From: Undaria pinnatifida
Taxonomy: Eukaryota > Sar > Phaeophyceae > Laminariales > Alariaceae
NCBI GenBank assembly: GCA_012845835.1
Contig: JABAKD010000013.1
Span: forward strand, 2,160,415 to 2,224,414
Reading direction: 5' to 3'
Length of the DNA: 64,000 bases
Shown here: one piece after another, positions 45,338 through 56,290 of the stretch
How the letters are laid out: each line of letters opens with the position of its first letter
Position numbering within the stretch: the stretch's first letter is position 1
Notes under the pieces: generated by a model
What the model saw: only the letters and a program-made list of their open reading frames with translations
What the model was told of the DNA's origin: nothing
The model's database searches: none
Made by a program: the position numbers and the translations under genes

Positions 45338-46613
45338 GTCGCCGCGCTTCCGTTTCCGCCATCCAAGGCATCGGAGGAGCATGGAGTGATGAACCCGCCG
45401 TAGCCTGTCATGGTCACGCTTCTCCGGGCTCCACGTACCATAAAGCAGTGTCTCGACCACCTCAGCTATCAGCAACCGCACCTTCAACCGTAAGCACCCG
45501 GGCGATCGTAGATTTCCATCTTGTACCGCAGGAAGCACGCCCAGGCGGCTCTGAAGACGTCGCGTTATTTCAATGCTAAGGTCTCTGCCTGCGGTGATAG
45601 CCCCGCCCAAGTACACAAACTCGGTTGTTTGTTTGCATACCTTGTCGGCTGCATTGATTGTGAACGACACCTTCCCCCCGCCTTTGGTTTGCCGGCACGT
45701 ACTTTCTGTATTCGCCTCGGAGACCATAAGCCCGAACGACGAGCACGCAGTCACGATCACCGCCATCATCCTCTCCAGCGATACGATGCCCGCATCGTCC
45801 GCGTACAGCATACCCCACAATCTCTGCACCTCCTCCCCCTCCCTCCCCCTCTGCCCGCCGACTTTGCCTGTGCGTGAAGTGCCCTTCTTCTCGCCTTCTT
45901 TCTCCTTCCGTTGGAGCTGCACCATGTTGCTCGTGATGGTGCATAATCGAGGAAGCGTTTCTCGGCCACACTTAGTACCGCCGTGCAAAACATGTTGAAC
46001 TACAGTGGCGTGAGCACGCATCCTTGCCTGAGACCTTGCCCCACGTCGAACTTATCCGAGCACTCTCCGTCATCCAACCGCACGCATGCTTGCATACCGT
46101 CGTGGAATTAGCGGATGACGGAGGTGGCACGCCAAAAGGACCAAGGGTATCCCACAACAGGCCTCGGTCGACGGAGGCACATGCTATGGTGAGGTCGATA
46201 AAGCGCAAGTACAAGGGGGTGCCCTTCTTTCGCGCCACCTCCTGCAGTCGTCGTACTACGAACATCATGTCCACCGTCGAGCGTTGGGGTCTGAACCCAC
46301 ACTGTTCCTCCGGCAGAATGTTCTCGCGTTCGCAATAGTCACCCAGGCGACCTGCGATGACTTTGAGGAGTACTTTGCCGGCGTGAGCGACAAGGGAGAC
46401 GCCACAATAATTGCCACACTCAGTCCGGTATTTCTTCTTGTAAAGCACCTTAATCGTTGCATCTTTCCATTGTTCCGGCATGCCGCCTCCCCTCCACACA
46501 GCGACGATGATATCGTGGAACTTTCCGAGAGTGTTCATTCCTCTTTCGTCGGCCAAACCCTTCAAGACCTCGGCCGGTAGACCATCGGGCCCTGCCGCCT
46601 TTCGGTCCGCCAC
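45338..46613 (-). pseudogene. LINE reverse transcriptase domain
   Basis: 46613-45972 carries [50 protein letters not shown] and [13 protein letters not shown]. The last motif normally reads close to FIDLTKAYDSVDR. The first Asp is kept, but three residues are changed including the second Asp. After frame changes, 46021-45338 has LYADD, the catalytic YxDD box. It then has FVYLGGAI and HSMLLRCLGWRKRKRGDHTL. The enzyme copies element RNA at a nicked target; this copy is dead. Confidence 0.8.
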
Positions 46614-46676
46614 CGCACGGATCGCCTCCCCGACTTCGTTCTCAGACGAGACATCGTCCAGTGGTTTGCACGGGGG

Positions 46677-47144
46677 CTACTGCTTAAGCTCGTCTACAAT
46701 GCTCGGGTCAAAGGTCGGCGACTTGGTGTTAAGAAGTTTGTGAAACCACCTCACCCACTGCTCGCGGATGAAGGCATTATCCCGCAACAATCGACCTTCC
46801 TCGTCCTTGATGTACTGCGAGTCAAACGCCTTCTTCCCTTCCACATCCATCCCCTTGAGGCGTTGGTAGAAGCCAAATTGATCACCTTCTCGGATATGCC
46901 CTTCGAGTTGACTGACGTAATCTTCGAAGAATCTCTGAACAGCTTCCGCCCGCGTGCGTTTCAGCTGTTTGGTGGTCGCCTTTGACGCTCGCCGTAGACC
47001 ACGATCGTTTGGAGCAGAACGGACCCGTTTTCTCGAGTCTTCCCTATCCTGCCGTTGTGCTTTCCACTCCGCTTTCGTCTCCTCGATCGCACACCAGCTT
47101 CTCGGTACTTGTTTGCGCCGTTCAGGGGGCGCTATGTCGGCCAT
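46677..47144 (-). pseudogene. LINE linker between endonuclease and RT
   Basis: 155 open codons on the minus strand: DIAPPERRKQVPRSWC, KATTKQLKRTRAEAVQRFF, YIKDEEGRLLRDNAFI. It ends at a stop just before the RT frame. Basic and predicted mostly helical, as in other LINE polyproteins. Confidence 0.7.
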
Positions 47145-47484
47145 TCATTCGACAGTAGTAGTAGTAGCGTCTCGGTCAGTAATTAAGTCATGTCATGAAC
47201 GCTTCAGTCGTTTGTACCAGGTATCGCGGAGGCAAACTTGGCTGCTACCGCATTTTGAAAATTCATCCGGAGATGCGGGTCCGCCATTAATCTTGGTAGA
47301 TCAATTGCTCGCCGGTTTTGATGACTCTCTTTGGATGATATGGTGCGATGCGGCTCAAAAGGCGAATATTTCCGATGACGAGGTTGTGGCCCGATTCAGC
47401 GTTCTCCCTGGGTGGGGTCCGCACAGTGACATTACGTACCAATCGTCTATCGACTTGCCGTTTCAGTATATAGTCGAGCCTGTG

Positions 47485-47711
47485 CTAGGCCTTCCCTTGG
47501 TTAGGACTCTGAAACGTGTACGGTATACCACGAGCAGGTGTAGCATAGTGCGTGTTGAGAAGGTCGAGTTTGTTATCAGTTGCGTGAATCAATAGTCGCT
47601 CTCCGTTGTCGTTCAGCTCGTCACGTCCGCATGCACCCAGTACCTTGCTGTCGATCCACCCGATCCCTCCCATGCCCGTACGAGCATTTGCGTCAATCAG
47701 GACAAGGAAGT
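47485..47711 (-). pseudogene. LINE endonuclease (EEP/APE), C-terminal half
   Basis: Minus frame with FLVLIDANARTGMGG, GRDELNDNGERLLIHA and TPARGIPYTFQSPNQGKA. DANART and the Asn/Asp pattern are typical of APE-like nucleases. A region with SGHNLVIGNIRL-like sequence, the family's DH motif region, follows in another frame to about 47400. Confidence 0.75.
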
Positions 47712-47944
47712 TGTTTGTTTGTTGTTTTCTCACATTAACTCTTGTCAAAAAATCTAGAGTCCGTGGTCACACAAAGGTGCTGGAGCCCCAGGAAGATCCG
47801 AAAAACCAAGTGAAATCAAAAGTCGTCAGGGAAATACTACTCTTTCCCGCCTAAAAACGCACGATACGGAAAAAGGCGCACAAGTGAAAAGGTCAAATGT
47901 GCAAACTTAACTCACATGGCCGCGGGTATTCACTCAACTACAGC
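47712..47944 (-). mobile_element. SINE-B inserted in the LINE endonuclease
   Basis: Minus-strand copy running from CTGTAGTTGAGTG to a CAAACAAACAA tail. GGAAGT flanks both ends (47706-47711 and 47945-47950), a 6-bp target duplication of the endonuclease sequence ACTTCC. It splits the frame at the DHFLVL position. Confidence 0.85.
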
Positions 47945-47999
47945 GGAAGTGGTCCCTATTGGGCACCTCCTTGACCACCTCGTCAAGTCAACTCCAAAA

Positions 48000-48512
48000 C
48001 TAATCATTTTCGCTAGTGCTCTTGTCGAGAGTGGGAGCATAGCCTACAATGAAAGACCTACCGTTAGATTTCCTTTTGAGTTGGATGCGAACCTTCATCA
48101 ATCTAGCACTGACGCACTCAACCGCGACGTCGCCCTTATCCATCCCTGCCACGATAGAATCTCTAACAGCTAAGCCTACCTCGTGGTTCCCCTCATTCCC
48201 GTGCTTTCCTCCGTCTGCTCCTGAGCAAAACACGACATACCCCGTCGCCGCAGAAGCACTTTGTCCATTGCACCTCACCTCCTGCAATCCTATGATATCA
48301 CAACCTGCGTCCTCGAAAGTCTTCAGTATCACCTCGGTGTGACCTATGCCTTTCGTGCCCTTAAAATTTAGCGTGCGAACGATGTACGTACCCACGACGA
48401 GTTCCCCTGCTCTCGACCTAGCCCTTGCACCTGCACGAATTTTCTGAGCACCCCTTCGAATCCTCCTGAGTCTCCTCCTCTTCTGCCGAGCATCCGCTTT
48501 CCTCCCTTCCAC
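48000..48512 (-). pseudogene. LINE endonuclease (EEP/APE), N-terminal half
   Basis: 170 codons: a basic N-terminus (RQKRRRLRRIRRGAQK), then VGTYIVRTLNF (usually N-V-R), GCDIIGLQEVRCNG with the catalytic Glu of LQEVR, and SFIVGYAPT. The enzyme nicks target DNA to prime reverse transcription. Confidence 0.75.
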
Positions 48513-48649
48513 CTTCTGTTTTTCCCAGACTGATTATTGCCCCCTCTCCGTCTCCCTTCGCCCAGCCCGGTTCTTGCCTAAGTGCCAACGTGAAGGGGGC
48601 AGAGCAGTGACCGATGCTACGGCAGGGGGGTGGGTCCCTTTAGGGGGCT

Positions 48650-48835
48650 TCTTTTGCAATGGCTCGGGGTCACTCGCGAGAGCGGGACCCCCTGTTCCTT
48701 GCGGTCATAGGCGTTCGTGTTGTTTTCAAACGTTTCGGCATGTGAATCCTTAGTAGGATGGTTAGCTACGTTGCGCCAAACTATCCACCTAACGTGTTTT
48801 GGTCAGTGATGTACGCAGTCACTCGTACGACTGGC
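48650..48835 (+). repeat. Family F repeat, copy 2
   Basis: Homologous to 27165-27360 in the same orientation, with a short insertion near 48720-48755. Confidence 0.75.
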
Positions 48836-49973
48836 CCGAATCCGGCAGGGGGTACTCCCTACCGTAGCTTTGCTCCAGTCCCGACACGCCACGTCCACCT
48901 CCTTCCCGTCTTTGGTGCTTACTCACGTAGGTTTGATCCTCTCTCCTCTGTTCACTACGAGAACCACGCTTTCCGCGTTGGTGATGCGACACTGCCCCCG
49001 CAGGCAAGGCTGTTGGGCAAAAACATTCCGCGAGGAACTTTTGTTGCCTTGTCGCTGGGTGTCACCGCCTGCCCGGCCACACCCCAGCGCTAGTTCAGCG
49101 CGCGAGTACGGTCGACGCCACACACACCCTCAGGGGCTCTGGCACGTTTTGGGGAAGCCTGAGGCCCGAGCACCACCCCGGCCGGGGAGTAGCCGAGGGG
49201 AGGAGTGGTCTCTATATCTAGGCCGTAGAATGTAGCAGTATATCTAAATTAAAGAATTGAATTTAGCAGAAAATCGAGTGCGAGCGCGGGTTCTTGTCCC
49301 AAAACAGGATCAAGACTCTTGCCTCCTGCCCGCAGCGAGCTTTCGGTGGCACGCCGAAGCTTTTGATGCAGCTGTGTTTGTAGTGTAGTAAACAGGGCGT
49401 TGATCTGACAAAGCGGCTTGACGTCCTTCGTTAATCGGCCGTTATTTTCGTCGATGCCCTTGCAAGCCGCACGTTACACACACTGGAACGCACGAACAAG
49501 ATTTTTCGTTTTTGGCTGCGATGACAGCGTTGAGTACCAGGTGTATAGCAGCTGTTGTTTAGTATGCGAGATATCGGAAGCGATTTGCTGCGGGCTGCTA
49601 CGAAAATTTCAGTGAGAAGGGGGCGAATGGAGCGTCTTCAACACTTACTTCGAATATTCGTCAGGGTTGATGAGCGCGCTGATATCCATGCAGTTATTAC
49701 GTGCAGCAGGTTCTGTCTGGGCGTGCTGCTTTGTTCTTTGTCAGGCGAGCGAATCAGACGCGCATTGTGAGAAGATTCACGCACATATCTCCAAACTGTT
49801 CGCCTCCAACGGCAGCCCGTGGTGCGCGGAGCGCACTGCGTGGTGGAGCACTAATCATCACCCTCGTGTACACCCTCGTGGCAAGGGTAAATGTCGGTGA
49901 CTCCCCTGTCAATGATGCCAGAGTCAACAGGACTAAAATATTTCCTACTAATAATGTTTCTGCCTAGGGTTAG

Positions 49974-49988
49974 GGTTAGGGTTAGGAA
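49974..49988 (+). repeat. Interstitial TTAGGG repeats
   Basis: CTAGGGTTAGGGTTAGGG followed by TTAGGA, about three and a half telomere-type units in the middle of repeat DNA. Boundaries approximate (49975-49987). Confidence 0.8.
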
Positions 49989-50029
49989 TACTTTCTAAGA
50001 CACTTTGCATCGCATAAAGGAATAAGGAT

Positions 50030-51340
50030 GCCCTGTAGAAAGAAGTATGGAAAAATACTTGAGGAAAATCATTGTTATAAAAATAGATACACTCCAGCTG
50101 TGAGATCGAAGATTTTGTCGAAACTCATCCTTGCAAGCTGTGTGAGATACTCCGATCGCGCGTACTACCCGTTGTGTGCCCTCGTTAAGGATATAGGTCG
50201 GCGACTCCCCTTACAACTACTGTGTAGCTATCAGGGTCAACAGGGTGATGATGCTAGTCAGTCTGTGCGCGGAAACTATAAAACCCGTTTCTGAGGGGGA
50301 CAAATTCTGACAGCCGTGGAGGGAAATGTATCCGTTTATCAAGTGAATCCTGTAAGACGAATAACCGGTGAGGGGAGGGCTGAGTTTTTAAGGACGTGGA
50401 GGCCTGGTTTTGATTATAACGGAGCGGGGGTGGATGGGGGGGGGGGGGGGGGGGGATTTGAAGGACGTGGGGGGCTGGTTTTGATCTGAAAGGAGCGGGG
50501 GAGGGAGGCCGGGGATGGCGGGGCAGCTCGATTTGTGCGTGGAAACTATACATCATTGAAGGTAATAAATGTGACAGTTTTGGAAAGAATGCACCAGTTT
50601 GTGGTGTATATCCTGTAAGTCGTACAACCAGCGAGTAGAGGGCGGAGTGTTCGAGTGGGTGGGGGTGGGGTGGGGGTGTGGGGAAGTCGGGGGTGGGGGA
50701 GGAGGGAGGCGGGGGGGGGGGGGAGGGGGCGAAAGGGCTTTAGGTCGCATAGATGTAGGGGTTGGCTATACGCGTGGTGCTAGGTCTAGGCGATGGTACG
50801 GGTGGTGGGGCAGGATGGGGTGTTAAGGACGGGGGCGGGGGGCGGTGGGAATTGCATCAGCGGCAATGATGGCGCTAGAAAGATAATGAGGTAATATCCA
50901 GTACGTGGAAGTGTATATTATTCTGGCAGATTTCGATATTAAGCGGGCCGTTTCAGCAAGAGAGAGCGGGGAAAAAAACAAAAAAGGGGGGGGGGTGTGG
51001 GGGGGTGTGGGGGGGGGGGTTCAAAAGGCTTAGGTCACATAATATTTATATACACTCCAGCTGTGAGATCAAAGAAATGGTCGAAACTAATCTTTGCAAG
51101 ATTGTGTGTGATACTCCGATCGCGCGGACTAATCATATATGTTGGGGCTTGCTATACGCGTGGCGCTAGGTCTAGGCGATCGTGCGGGTGGTGGGAAGGA
51201 GGGGGCGTTGGAGGGGGGGAGGGGGGGGGAGGGTGAATGAAGGCTATGTCATAAATGGCTAGAAAGATAATGACGTGATATCAATCGCGTACAAGTGTTC
51301 ATTACTCTGGAGGATTTCGATTACAAGTAAGTGGGGCGTT
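50030..51340 (+). repeat. Composite family D repeat with G-rich arrays, copy 3
   Basis: A D unit (50085-50335), then G tracts, GTAGGGGTTGGCTATACGCG-type segments, and a second D core (51050-51145). Order and spacing parallel 32095-33770, so the whole 1.3-1.7 kb block is one repeat unit. Confidence 0.8.
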
Positions 51341-51344
51341 TGAA

Positions 51345-51950
51345 CAACGTGTTAACGCTTCACAATTTGTCATTGTACATGGATCGGAAGATAGAATATT
51401 TGAATCGATGGGCACAGTCATGTAGTTACCATTTTTTTCTGACGTCGCTAATTATGAGAAAGATATACATATTGCCAAATACAACAGGCGAGGTGATGTG
51501 GTCATGCAATGTAATCGCCATTGAGCACGAGAGGGAGAAATGCGAATCGTCAGTGATTTGAAAGGAACGATCGGTGTACACGCGCTCAATTACGTTACTT
51601 CGTGAGTCACACTTTACTTGGCAAAGTTTGGGAGGCGATCATGCAGATGGTAGGTACCAAATACCCCACGTGAGAGGTTGGTAGTGTGGTTTACCGCAAT
51701 TTGAACATATCTGCCTGTACTTTCTTTTTACATTATTTTTGTCTAAAATGTACGATTTTTCGCCCATGATTTTTGCCGTGCCGATGTGGGGTTCTGAGGT
51801 CGCCAATTATAAGACAAAGATTCATTTTACAAATACAGCAAGCGAGGTGAAATGGGCATGCGATGTCACCACTATTGAACGCGAGGGTGACTTTTACTTC
51901 ACTTTACTTCGTTAGGCATATGCTACTGCGTTTGGAAAATCATTGTTATA
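51345..51950. repeat. Family E repeat with internal duplication
   Basis: 51440-51540 and 51790-51885 are diverged direct copies (CAGGCGAGGTGA/CAGCAAGCGAGGTGA, then CCATTGAGCACGAGAGGG/CTATTGAACGCGAGGG). The second half also matches the window start. Confidence 0.65.
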
Positions 51951-51953
51951 CTA

Positions 51954-53338
51954 CAGTCGACCCCGCTTTAAAGACGCACATGGGTTTTTTTTTTCAGGGC
52001 GTCTTTAACCCGGGGAATCGTCTTTAACTTTCCGGGGACAATAACTCCCCTTCCCCGGGGTCAACGGAGACGTAACCTACGTCAAACGACGCGCCATTTC
52101 AGCAGGAATACTGGCATGACAGGCAAACGCCGAAAAAGAATCACCACGCCGTTGTAGGTATGTAGAATTTAAGTTTTCGCGGACATCACCTCCACCCGCG
52201 CCAACCTGAGAAACTACAACCTTGGCGCTGCACATAGACTACTTGCGTGTGTGGACTGCGCGTGCTTTGCGTTCGTATTTACAAACAAGGGAACCTGTAT
52301 TCGAGTACATTTAGTCTCTCGTTGGCCCACTTGAAAATCACTCCTCTGAAGCCTACGCTTGATGTAGTCACCACATGAAAAATATGCGTACTGCCGTTTC
52401 AACGTCACGTACCAACCAGAGAGCCACCTGCGCCCGAAACCACACAGCTCGAGTACAGGGGAAAAATAACACCATGAAGCACGAAACACGCACAACGCTG
52501 AAACAAAGAGAGCTCACTCCACTGCAGTTTTAAAAACCGAATCCACACAGAGCATGAAACATGTTTGCCGAGCGAAGCAAAATCACAGATCGCACCAGCG
52601 ACCTTAGCCCAAAGAACGGCATTCCCAAACTACGACTTCCATGCATCACGAAGGGTGGACTGCACCTCACCCCTCCCCTTCGCTCTACGCTTGACTTGAG
52701 TTTCATGTGTAAACGAATGAACGGTTCTCGAAAGAAGGAATAGCGATTCGCTGTATTCGCCGTTTCCCCCTTTCGCGTACAAGTAGGAACGAACTTCCTC
52801 AAGACGAGAGCGGACTTCGGCTTCTGAAAGGGAGGTTGTGACGCACGAGTCTGGGCTAAGGTCGTCTTCCTCGTCACCCGACTCCCCGTCAGCAAGTTTG
52901 ATGCCGTTGAAGTTGTCCTCTAGATCCTGGAGTTCTAGCTCCTTCTCTTCGTCCAACACCTCTGGGTCATCCTCAACACGAAGCCAAATCTTGACTGCCT
53001 GCCGTACTTCGCTCTCAGAGAGGCCCGCGCCTCTCTCGACAAACAAGTTCTCGGTCAACACCTTCGGTGTACTCTTAGCGTCCATGTCTACGACCCGCCA
53101 GTAGACGGGGGGAATCTCTCCATACCCACAGGTAGCAGCGTCGAAAGCAGCAGACCGCTGTCTGAGCAGCTTCGCGAGATGAATTTTGGGGGGGCCGTGG
53201 AATGGAATTGGAGAAAAAACGACACCCCCCTACTGTATGTCCTATCATCATCTGCGGGCCACCATAGTTCTGTAAAAAATGTCGTCTTCATAGCGGGGAG
53301 TTGACTTAAGCCGAGCGTCTTTAAAGCGGGGACGACTG
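51954..53338 (-). mobile_element. pogo/Tigger-like DNA transposon, deleted
   Basis: Terminal inverted repeats of about 25 bp with one mismatch start CAGTCGACCCCGCTTT (left) and CAGTCGTCCCCGCTTT (right, complement). TA lies at both outer borders (51952-51953 and 53339-53340). The CGTCTTTAA motif is repeated inside the ends. TA duplication and CAG termini are typical of Tc1/mariner-pogo. The 1385-bp body is too short for a full transposase plus UTRs, and only one frame survives. Confidence 0.8.
52630..53085 (-). pseudogene. Acidic C-terminal fragment of a pogo-type transposase
   Basis: 151 codons, very acidic. It contains SESEVRQAVKIWLRVEDDPE and a Glu/Asp-rich stretch with DLEDNFNGIKLADGESGDEE, then EAEVRSRLEEVRSYLYAKGG. 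Pogo/Tigger transposases end in such acidic tails after the DDE domain. The DDE core and DNA-binding domain are missing. Assignment rests mainly on the surrounding inverted repeats. It could be an unrelated small protein. Confidence 0.5.
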
Positions 53339-53340
53339 TA

Positions 53341-53719
53341 CCGTTAGAAACAGGATAGTCCGAGAAAAAATAATCATTGGTGTACGCCAACCAAGAATAA
53401 TACCAGGAGAAAAACAGAAAAAGACAACACCTAACCAACGAAACACAATACACAGCTCGCAGCCACAGGAACGACAGAGCGAAGCCATCAAACCAACGTC
53501 GAAACACAGGGCATGATTAGGAGCATAACGTGGATAGTACCTGCATGATAGCTAGCTACCCCCAACGGCCAGAATAGAAAACTAACCGGAGCGCTGTGAT
53601 CGCAGGACGATCAAAAAGAAGACAATTTTCTAAAAAGAAAGACGAGTTTTTTTTTTTCCTACTTTTTCGAGTTTATTAAGAATCGAAAAGCGCCGTAAGC
53701 TGTCACCGTACGACCGATT
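53341..53719. other. Intergenic stretch
   Basis: Unique DNA right of the pogo-like element. I see no gene. Confidence 0.5.
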
Positions 53720-54245
53720 CATTAAATGTTTGAAACTCAACTTTGCAAGCTGCGTGGTGCATGCGTTTCATTTGTAATATGGTTTGCACTTGTGAATTTA
53801 TCAAACGACATGGTCGATACACAGGAGCAGCAAGCAGCAGCTGCTGCACAAATTTTGCGGAAGGTCGTTCGCGCGTGTTCTATATTTAATGCTCATGAAA
53901 GCAGATGTACATCAGTGACTCCCACCCCTTCCTTGCTGTTGTGAGTTTGTTGTTGTCAGGGTCATCGGGACGATTGATTGCCCCTAACGTTGAAAAAGTG
54001 AAAGGAAAAACTTCGACTGTGAGATCGACCCAAACGGTTTTTCGATCAAAACTCAGCTTCTGCAAGCTGCGCGTGATGCTCCGATCACGCGTGTTACGAG
54101 GTGTGTATACCCTCGTGAAGGATACAGGTCGGTGACGAGGCTGGAAATGCCAGAGTCAACAGGACTAACAAATTCGGTCTTGTTCCAGGCACGGAAACTG
54201 TATAACCCGCATTGAGGCGGACAAAACCAGACATCTGTGGAATTC
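53720..54245 (+). repeat. Family D copies (tandem, diverged)
   Basis: Two D cores: AAACTCAACTTTGCAAGCTG at about 53729 and GTGAGATCGACC with TCTGCAAGCTGCGCGTGATG at about 54018-54076. The D tail follows to about 54245 (GTCGGTGACG, GTCAACAGGAC, ATAACCCGC). Confidence 0.7.
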
Positions 54246-54419
54246 AGTATGCATAAAACAACATTTGTGATGGTGAGAGTTAACGTTTGGAGTGGGCTAC
54301 ATGGGTCTACCGGGTTCGTACGCAAGGTCCTGTGTACTCCCTGCATATATGTATGGTAGGCCAGCGGAAGTCCAGCCCAGGCCTGATGCTCGGGTTGTTC
54401 GTGCTGACGAGTCATGATG

Positions 54420-55800
54420 GAACATACAAGCGGTGGACGTCAATCGCTACTGTTCCGAAGTGATCTCCATTCTGCTCTTGGTGCAGTGCAAAGGCACGGT
54501 CTATCGCGGTTGGGCTGCCTACGCCGTACGAACCGAACGGTAATCGTGAGCACAGACGAACGCGCCTGCTGTCTGGAGTGCTGTCAGAGTGCCGACCCGT
54601 GGGCATGCAGAGAAAAAGAGCAATCGAATAAAAAAACACCTTACAAATATCAATGATCGCCCCGTCTTCATCTGACAGGTTGCAGCGCAGCGACGCCTGT
54701 GCCTGAAAATTGAAAATTGCGGGGCATCGTTCGTTCCCCATGAACGGTACAGTCTACAACTCCTCCAACTCTACTAAAACCAGTGACGTGAATAACATGC
54801 TGTACTACTGCCTCGTAAACAAACCCTGACAAAAGACGATCTCTGCTCTCGTGGTGATGGTGTGGGTGCGGGTCGTTGGTCTCCGTGTGCCATCCTCCTG
54901 CTGTGGTTCTCAATGGCTGCCTCATCGCCTTAGCTCCCTCGGCCCGCTCATTCGCACCTGCTCTCGTTGACGCTCAATTCCAATCGGTTCCCCTTTTCCC
55001 CCGTCCCAAAAAACAAAATGCTCCTCGCAGCTTGCGGTGCTGATCTGAAAAACAAAAGTTCTCGCGCAGGGAGAGTTCAATCCGTCTCCTCCCCGTCCTC
55101 CTTTGTCGTCGAATCCAGCCTCCTGCCGGTGCAGTTTCCTCAACTCGAACCAAGACTGCGCCGTAGTGTGGCTCGTGGTGGCGCCTGCCTCCGCGCGCGA
55201 GCATCCCAATTAAGCATTGCTACTCCGCCACTGCTGCGTAAAAAGACGCGCGAATCGTAGGTTACCAACTATAGCCGGTCGCCCCGGTGGCGTATCAGGT
55301 TATCCTTGAGCGTGGTATATGTCAGTTTCGGGAGTTCGAATCCCCCCGAGCGCATACTCGTATAAATTCGTGGGGACTTCTCGTGCACAAATTCACTTGC
55401 GTGAAGCGCGAGAGCGTGAGTTAGCAACACTCGATGAAAAATCGACGAGCAGTAGGATTGCTGAACCCTATGCGCGATAAAAATTGAAGGCAAGAACCGG
55501 GGGGAAGAAGGGACGACACCTGTGACCACGGCTTGTCCAGAAGCTGGAAAGTAGAGGTGTGAAAGAAAAAAAAAGATCGAAAGCCTAACGCACCGCATAC
55601 GACCCAACTCTACCGCCACGCCTAAGCCTCGCGACTACACGCAGCAGCAAGAAGGCATCACTCGACGAGCGTGAGTCCGGCCTTACACCCGCGAAGAAGA
55701 CCCCCCCACACTCGCTAAAAGCCTGCTAGGGCATGTCCTTCAGTATTATAAATAATGAAAATACACTCAGTATGCCTCACCAAGACGGCAAGGGGAAGGG
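54420..55800 (-). mobile_element. Long SINE-B-type retroelement, copy 2, interrupted
   Basis: Minus-strand homolog of 221-1495. The 5' part is at 55800-55600 and the rest at 55261-54510, split by a SINE-A at 55262-55590. The 3' CAA-tailed segment is missing, and it becomes unrecognisable below about 54500. Near 55740 it carries an insertion of about 35 bp relative to the other copies. Confidence 0.7.
55262..55590 (+). mobile_element. SINE-A (tRNA-derived), copy 1
   Basis: tRNA-like head with A box GGTGGCGTATCAGG (55286-55299) and B box GAGTTCGAATCC (55332-55343), spaced as in tRNA genes. The body has GCGCGAGAGCGTGAGTTAGC and ACCCTATGCGCGATAAAAAT, then TGTGACCACGGCTTGTCCA near the 3' end and a short A-rich tail. 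It lies antisense inside the long SINE-B copy. Confidence 0.85.
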
Positions 55801-56060
55801 AGGAGTACTACTATTACCTGGTAGCTTCCAGCATGGTTGATGTATAGCATATGCCATCTAATCTGGTTTGGGTTCTGATTTTTCTTGCTTTTAGAGTTTG
55901 TCTTAGGTCACGGATTGGTCCGCATAGTAGTAGAATGTGGTATCCCAGTTGAACAGTCTAAGAACTGATCAGTTGCATACCGTTCATCTCACTGTTGTAG
56001 CAGTGCCAACGAAAGTCATGATTTATACTGGCTGTGCCCACGGGTCCTTTTGGACCTTCC
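55801..56060. other. Intergenic stretch
   Basis: Unique DNA with TACCTGGTA at 55815-55823 next to the retroelement 5' end. No gene visible. Confidence 0.5.
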
Positions 56061-56160
56061 TATTTTTGGGGCTTTAGCACCTTTGTGTGACCACGGACTC
56101 TAGATTTTTTTGCAAGAGTTAACGTGAGAAAACAACAACATCAACAACAACAACAACAAA
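56060..56160 (+). mobile_element. SINE-B 3' fragment
   Basis: GGGGCTTTAGCACCTTTGTG, then TGACCACGGACTCTAGAT, AGAGTTAACGTGAG and a CAA tail ending about 130 bp before the ATG at 56291. Confidence 0.8.
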
Positions 56161-56290
56161 AGCTGCGCCCACATCACACACTCCGCACCATCAAACCATC
56201 TCATCAAAGCGCATAGGTCTAGAGGGTAGAGGATCGCGACTCGCGTTTCACAAGGGCGGTCTCATCATCTCACGAAACAGCTTACATATT

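Larger units (their letters stand above)
44100..48540 (-). mobile_element. LINE (APE endonuclease plus reverse transcriptase), decayed
   Basis: In minus-strand order: endonuclease (48512-47485, interrupted by a SINE), linker (47144-46677), reverse transcriptase (46613-45260), C-terminal part (45249-45028), then 3' non-coding DNA. The last 250 bp (44350-44100) equal the dispersed SINE-C unit and end in (CAA)n at 44118-44100. So I place the 3' end there, although a separate SINE-C insertion cannot be excluded. Many stops and frame changes make it inactive. Confidence 0.75.
48541..50029. other. Stretch upstream of the LINE
   Basis: Contains family F copy 2 (48650-48835) and telomere-like repeats (49976-49996). 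A plus frame at 48758-49093 ends in RLLGKNIPRGTFVALSLG but has no known motif. The end of a family D unit (GTCAACAGGACTAA) lies at 49923-49936. Confidence 0.35.

Noticed and set aside
45521-47595. Plus-strand ORFs of 100-213 codons
   Set aside because: They are antisense shadows of the minus-strand LINE coding region.
55280-55350. Functional tRNA gene
   Set aside because: A and B boxes are present, but the acceptor stem does not pair convincingly and the unit continues into the SINE body. It is a SINE head.
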